A DNA stretch of 6,631 nt, from positions 1 to 6,631 of the forward strand of contig CALLQQ010000005.1 of the NCBI GenBank assembly GCA_938014915.1, in the 5' to 3' direction. Numbering within the stretch: position 1 is the first letter of the stretch; each line of letters begins with the position of its first letter. Under the pieces are notes generated by a model. It had not been told where the DNA came from, ran no database searches, and worked only from the letters and a program-made list of their open reading frames with translations. Below, piece by piece: positions 3,970-6,631 of this stretch. A program made the translations under genes and the position numbers. This stretch comes from an uncultured Clostridia bacterium (GTDB taxonomy: Bacteria > Bacillota > Clostridia > Oscillospirales > Ruminococcaceae).

Positions 3970-6405
3970 CTAGCCCATTACAACTTCAACTTTATGTGTC
4001 TTGCCATCGCCGAATACAGGTAGAATATTGCCATCAATCTTCTTACCATCAACGGTTATACTAGCAATACCTTTGCAGATATTATTAGGATTTGTAACAT
4101 TAATGTCGTAAGTTGCGCCACGGAATAGCCTCGAAACCTTGAATCCGTCCCAATCCTTCGGGATACATGGATTAATTTCAAGTCCGCTATATGCCGGCTT
4201 GATACCAAGGATATATTGGGATACAGCGACGAAATTCCATGCTGCCGTACCAGTTAGCCATGAGTTCTTTGCCTCGCCATGTCTTTTAGAATCCTTGCCC
4301 GCCACCATTTGAGCATATACATACGGCTCAGTTCTGTGGAGGTCACTAATATCTTCAAGATAGGCAGGAGCAATTTTCGAATAGTATTCGAATGCCTGTT
4401 CGCCACGTCCTACATGAGCCTCAGCGCATATAATCCATGCATTGTTATGGCAGAATATACCAGCATTCTCCTTATAACCTGGAGGGTATGAGGAAATCTC
4501 ACCATATTCAATATAGTAGGATGTATAAGCAGGATTGTTTAGAACAAGTCCGTACGGGGTATCAAGATACTTCTTGACACTATCGAGAACACGAATATCG
4601 GTTCCGTCCTCCTTGCCCAGATCGGACATTACGCAGAATCCTTGCGGTTCGATAAATATCTTACCCTCTTCACATTCCTTACTACCCATTTTTCTACCGA
4701 AGTCATCGTATGCACGAATGAACCAATCACCGTCGAATCCATGTTCCATGATGATTTCTTTCATCTTTTCAACTTCAGCAGAGGCACGTTTCGATTCATC
4801 TTCATCGCCGACTAATTTGCAGATTTCAGCATATTCAGGGCCGATGAAAGTGAACATTCCAGCAATCATAACGGATTCGGCAACTTTGCCGTCCTTGCTT
4901 TCCGTTGTTTGGAATGACTCGCCCGGTGTGTTGGAGAAGCAGTTCAGGTTAATGCAATCGTTCCAATCGGCACGTCCGATTAGTGGGAGTCCGTGCGGTC
5001 CAACCTTTGTAATAACATGATTGAATGCCCTCTTTAAATGGTCGAGCATTGTGTCCGCTTTATCAGGATCGTTGTCATATGGCACCATCTCATCGAGAAT
5101 ACCAAGATCGCCCGTCTCTTTAATATAAGACGATGTAGCAAGTATCATCCATAGAGGATCGTCATTGAAATTAGTACCAAGCTCATGATTACCTCTTTTA
5201 GTTAGTGGCTGATATTGGTGATATGCGCCGCCGTCCTCAAGCATTGTGGCAGCTAAATCAAGCAGCCTTTCACGTGCTCTTTCTGGAATTTGATGAACGA
5301 AACCAAGCAAGTCTTGATTAGAATCCCTAAAGCCCATTCCACGCCCGATTCCCGATTCAAAATACGATGCAGAGCGGGACATATTGAATGTTACCATGCA
5401 CTGATACTGATTCCAGATATTTACCATGCGGTTAAGTTTATCGTCGGGACTGTCCACCTTATATTGAGTAAGAAGTGCATCCCAATGAGCTTTTAGTTCT
5501 GCTAATGCAGCGTCGGCCTTTTCAGTTGTATTCATCGACTCCATCATAGCGATGGCCTTTTTCTTATTAATTACATTCTTGCTCTCGAACTTTTCCTCTT
5601 GAGCATTCTCAATATAACCCAATAAGAAAACTAAGTCCTTTTGCTCGCCCGGTTCAAGCTCAATTTCAATACTGTGCGATGCAATAGGCGACCAGCCATC
5701 GGCGACGGACATATTTGACTTGCCAGCAACAACGGCTTGCGGCGAATCAAATCCATTATAAAGACCCATAAAACTCTCTCTATCACTATCATAGCCGGTA
5801 ATTTCGCTATTTACTGTGTAGAAAGCATAGTGGTTGCGACGTTCTTTATACTCTGTTTTATGGTAAATTGTTGAGTCGACAATTTCAACTTCACCCGTAT
5901 TAAAGTTACGTTGGAAGTTTGTCATATCGTCGTATGCTTGCCATAGGCACCATTCGAGGAAGGAGAAAAGGACAATTTTCTTCTTTTCCTTACCCTCATT
6001 CTTAATCGTGACTTTTTGAACTTCACCGTCGAAGTCCATTGGTACAAAGAAGGTAACCTCTGCCGAAATATCGCCCCTTTTACCATTAATAGTAGTATAG
6101 CCCATACCGTGACGACATTCATATGAATCAAGCTCCGCCTTTACTGGTGACCAACCTGGTGACCAGATATCGCCGCCATCGTTTATATAAAAGTATCGTC
6201 CCCCAACGTCGACGGGAACATTATTATAACGATAACGCGTGATTCGTCTTAAACGTGCATCCTTGTAAAAATGGTATCCGCCAGCCGTGTTGGAAATAAG
6301 GGAGAAGAATTTCTGCGTTCCTAAATAATTTATCCACGGATACGGTGTTTGCGGTGAAGTAATGACATATTCTTTACGAGAATCATCAAAGTAACCGAAT
6401 TTCAT
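3970..6405 (-). CDS. cbp: Cellobiose phosphorylase (glycoside hydrolase family 94)
   Basis: The enzyme carries out reversible phosphorolysis of cellobiose with inorganic phosphate to alpha-D-glucose 1-phosphate and glucose, inverting the anomeric centre (EC 2.4.1.20). From the ATG at 6405 it has 811 residues, the length of the C. thermocellum enzyme, which I recall as nearly collinear. AGGAGG (6412-6417) lies 6 nt before this ATG; upstream in-frame starts would place that site inside or against the start. There is no signal peptide, so it acts on imported cellobiose in the cytoplasm. The N-terminal beta-sandwich (about 1-290) includes TPYPWINYLGT (20-30) and GGDIWSPGWSPVK (77-89). The (alpha/alpha)6 catalytic barrel carries the probable general acid D483 in GRADWNDC (477-484), the substrate loop GMGFRDSNQD (356-365), and probable phosphate ligands H653 (FCHNNAW) and T718-G719 (WLTGTAAW). 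All key residues appear present. A cellodextrin phosphorylase is less likely, given length and close match. The gene has its own promoter and is convergent with the rqcP cluster. Confidence 0.96.
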   Translation of the reverse strand: MKFGYFDDSRKEYVITSPQTPYPWINYLGTQKFFSLISNTAGGYHFYKDARLRRITRYRYNNVPVDVGGRYFYINDGGDIWSPGWSPVKAELDSYECRHGMGYTTINGKRGDISAEVTFFVPMDFDGEVQKVTIKNEGKEKKKIVLFSFLEWCLWQAYDDMTNFQRNFNTGEVEIVDSTIYHKTEYKERRNHYAFYTVNSEITGYDSDRESFMGLYNGFDSPQAVVAGKSNMSVADGWSPIASHSIEIELEPGEQKDLVFLLGYIENAQEEKFESKNVINKKKAIAMMESMNTTEKADAALAELKAHWDALLTQYKVDSPDDKLNRMVNIWNQYQCMVTFNMSRSASYFESGIGRGMGFRDSNQDLLGFVHQIPERARERLLDLAATMLEDGGAYHQYQPLTKRGNHELGTNFNDDPLWMILATSSYIKETGDLGILDEMVPYDNDPDKADTMLDHLKRAFNHVITKVGPHGLPLIGRADWNDCINLNCFSNTPGESFQTTESKDGKVAESVMIAGMFTFIGPEYAEICKLVGDEDESKRASAEVEKMKEIIMEHGFDGDWFIRAYDDFGRKMGSKECEEGKIFIEPQGFCVMSDLGKEDGTDIRVLDSVKKYLDTPYGLVLNNPAYTSYYIEYGEISSYPPGYKENAGIFCHNNAWIICAEAHVGRGEQAFEYYSKIAPAYLEDISDLHRTEPYVYAQMVAGKDSKRHGEAKNSWLTGTAAWNFVAVSQYILGIKPAYSGLEINPCIPKDWDGFKVSRLFRGATYDINVTNPNNICKGIASITVDGKKIDGNILPVFGDGKTHKVEVVMG

Positions 6406-6411
6406 TTTCAT

Positions 6412-6417
6412 CCTCCT
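6412..6417 (-). promoter_or_regulatory. Ribosome binding site deciding the cellobiose phosphorylase start
   Basis: A perfect AGGAGG on the minus strand lies 6 nt before the ATG at 6405. It rules out the in-frame ATG at 6411 (no spacing) and the longer frame beginning at 6447, which overlaps the likely transcription start. Confidence 0.85.
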
Positions 6418-6456
6418 GTTTATAATTTCGTAGTGAATTTTGCTCACTCGGAAACA

Positions 6457-6485
6457 ATTATATTATAAAGCAGAAATATATTCAA
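6457..6485 (-). promoter_or_regulatory. Sigma-A-type promoter of the cellobiose phosphorylase gene
   Basis: On the minus strand TTGAAT (6480-6485) is followed after 17 bp by a perfect TATAAT (6457-6462). A second TATAAT overlaps five bases upstream but would be only 12 bp from the -35. Transcription should begin near 6450, giving a leader of about 45 nt. A small stem AGTGA/TCACT (6432-6436 with 6444-6448) would sit at the very 5' end of the message. Confidence 0.75.
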
Positions 6486-6518
6486 GTGCTTTTAGTTAAT
6501 GATTAAGAAAAAAGTAAC

Positions 6519-6532
6519 TGTAACCGTTATCA
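6519..6532. promoter_or_regulatory. Catabolite-responsive element (cre)-like LacI-family operator
   Basis: TGTAACCGTTATCA on the plus strand matches every fixed position of the CcpA cre consensus TGWAANCGNTNWCA. It is centred about 75 bp upstream of the predicted start of the cellobiose phosphorylase promoter. This is unlike the usual repression position over or downstream of a promoter. It could serve activation, a second upstream promoter (a weak TTGTTT-17 bp-GATAAC, 6526-6554 on the minus strand, overlaps it), a gene beyond the right edge, or a dedicated LacI-family sugar regulator, whose sites share the central CG. Confidence 0.6.
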
Positions 6533-6535
6533 TTC

Positions 6536-6567
6536 ATGAAATTAAAGTAAACAAAACTTAATTTCAT
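6536..6567. repeat. Imperfect inverted repeat upstream of the cellobiose phosphorylase promoter
   Basis: ATGAAATTAAAGT (6536-6548) and ACTTAATTTCAT (6556-6567) are reverse complements except for one extra base, separated by AAACAAA. It lies just beyond the cre-like site. It could be a second operator or a hairpin in an mRNA crossing the region. There is no strong evidence for either. Confidence 0.4.
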
Positions 6568-6631
6568 TTTATCCGCCAGAATCCCCCCCTATATATAAGG
6601 TATAAAATCGGCTTAAAATTCTCATTCTAAT
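6568..6631. other. Non-coding right edge with C7 tract and AT-rich boxes
   Basis: No gene is visible. A run of seven C (6583-6589) is followed by TATATATAAGGTATAAAAT, which contains -10-like boxes on both strands but no convincing -35 partner. It may be upstream control sequence of a gene lying beyond the window. Confidence 0.3.

Noticed and set aside
4535..5020. 161-codon plus-strand open frame inside the cellobiose phosphorylase gene
   Set aside because: It is antisense to highly conserved GH94 sequence including the catalytic motif, with no family resemblance of its own.

Overview
The window looks like chromosomal DNA from a low-to-moderate-GC Gram-positive anaerobe, most likely a member of the class Clostridia. 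This rests on strong GGAGG-type ribosome binding sites, sigma-A-like promoters, a Clostridia-type MurJ/SpoVB - MazG - HU - S4-protein gene order, and a cellobiose phosphorylase that closely matches what I recall of the cellulolytic Clostridium (Acetivibrio) thermocellum enzyme, with the same length of 811 residues. No mobile element, CRISPR array, rRNA or tRNA was seen. The gene content is mostly housekeeping plus one sugar-catabolism gene.

Layout. Positions 1-314 (minus strand) hold the first 104 codons of a PLP-dependent class I/II aminotransferase that runs off the left edge. A 284-bp divergent intergenic region (315-598) holds a promoter for each side. Between and into them lies a tandem repeat with a 29-bp period whose palindromic GCAATTGC cores reach into the rightward promoter. 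Rightward genes follow: a 14-helix MOP-superfamily lipid flippase (599-2302), MazG nucleotide pyrophosphohydrolase (start most likely 2398, to 3219), the DNA-bending protein HU (3256-3531) and the small S4-domain ribosome quality-control factor RqcP/YabO (3639-3881). Predicted RNA hairpins sit across or at the stop codons of mazG, hup and rqcP, and a longer hairpin lies in the hup-rqcP gap. A strong bidirectional terminator (3917-3949) separates this cluster from the convergent minus-strand cellobiose phosphorylase gene (3970-6405). That gene has its own promoter (6457-6485) and, upstream of it, a perfect match to the catabolite-responsive-element consensus (6519-6532).

How the genes work together. 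The rightward cluster corresponds to the Bacillus yabM-yabN-(hup)-yabO segment: envelope precursor export, clean-up of non-canonical nucleotides, nucleoid structure and rescue of stalled ribosomes. In spore formers this block is usually flanked by spoVT and by yabP-yabQ-divIC, and none of these is next to it here. The cellobiose phosphorylase is a separate, probably carbon-regulated unit that splits imported cellobiose in the cytoplasm without spending ATP on one of the two glucose units. I found no clearly novel system. The most interesting signals are regulatory: the 29-bp operator-like array, the stop-codon hairpins and the cre-like site.
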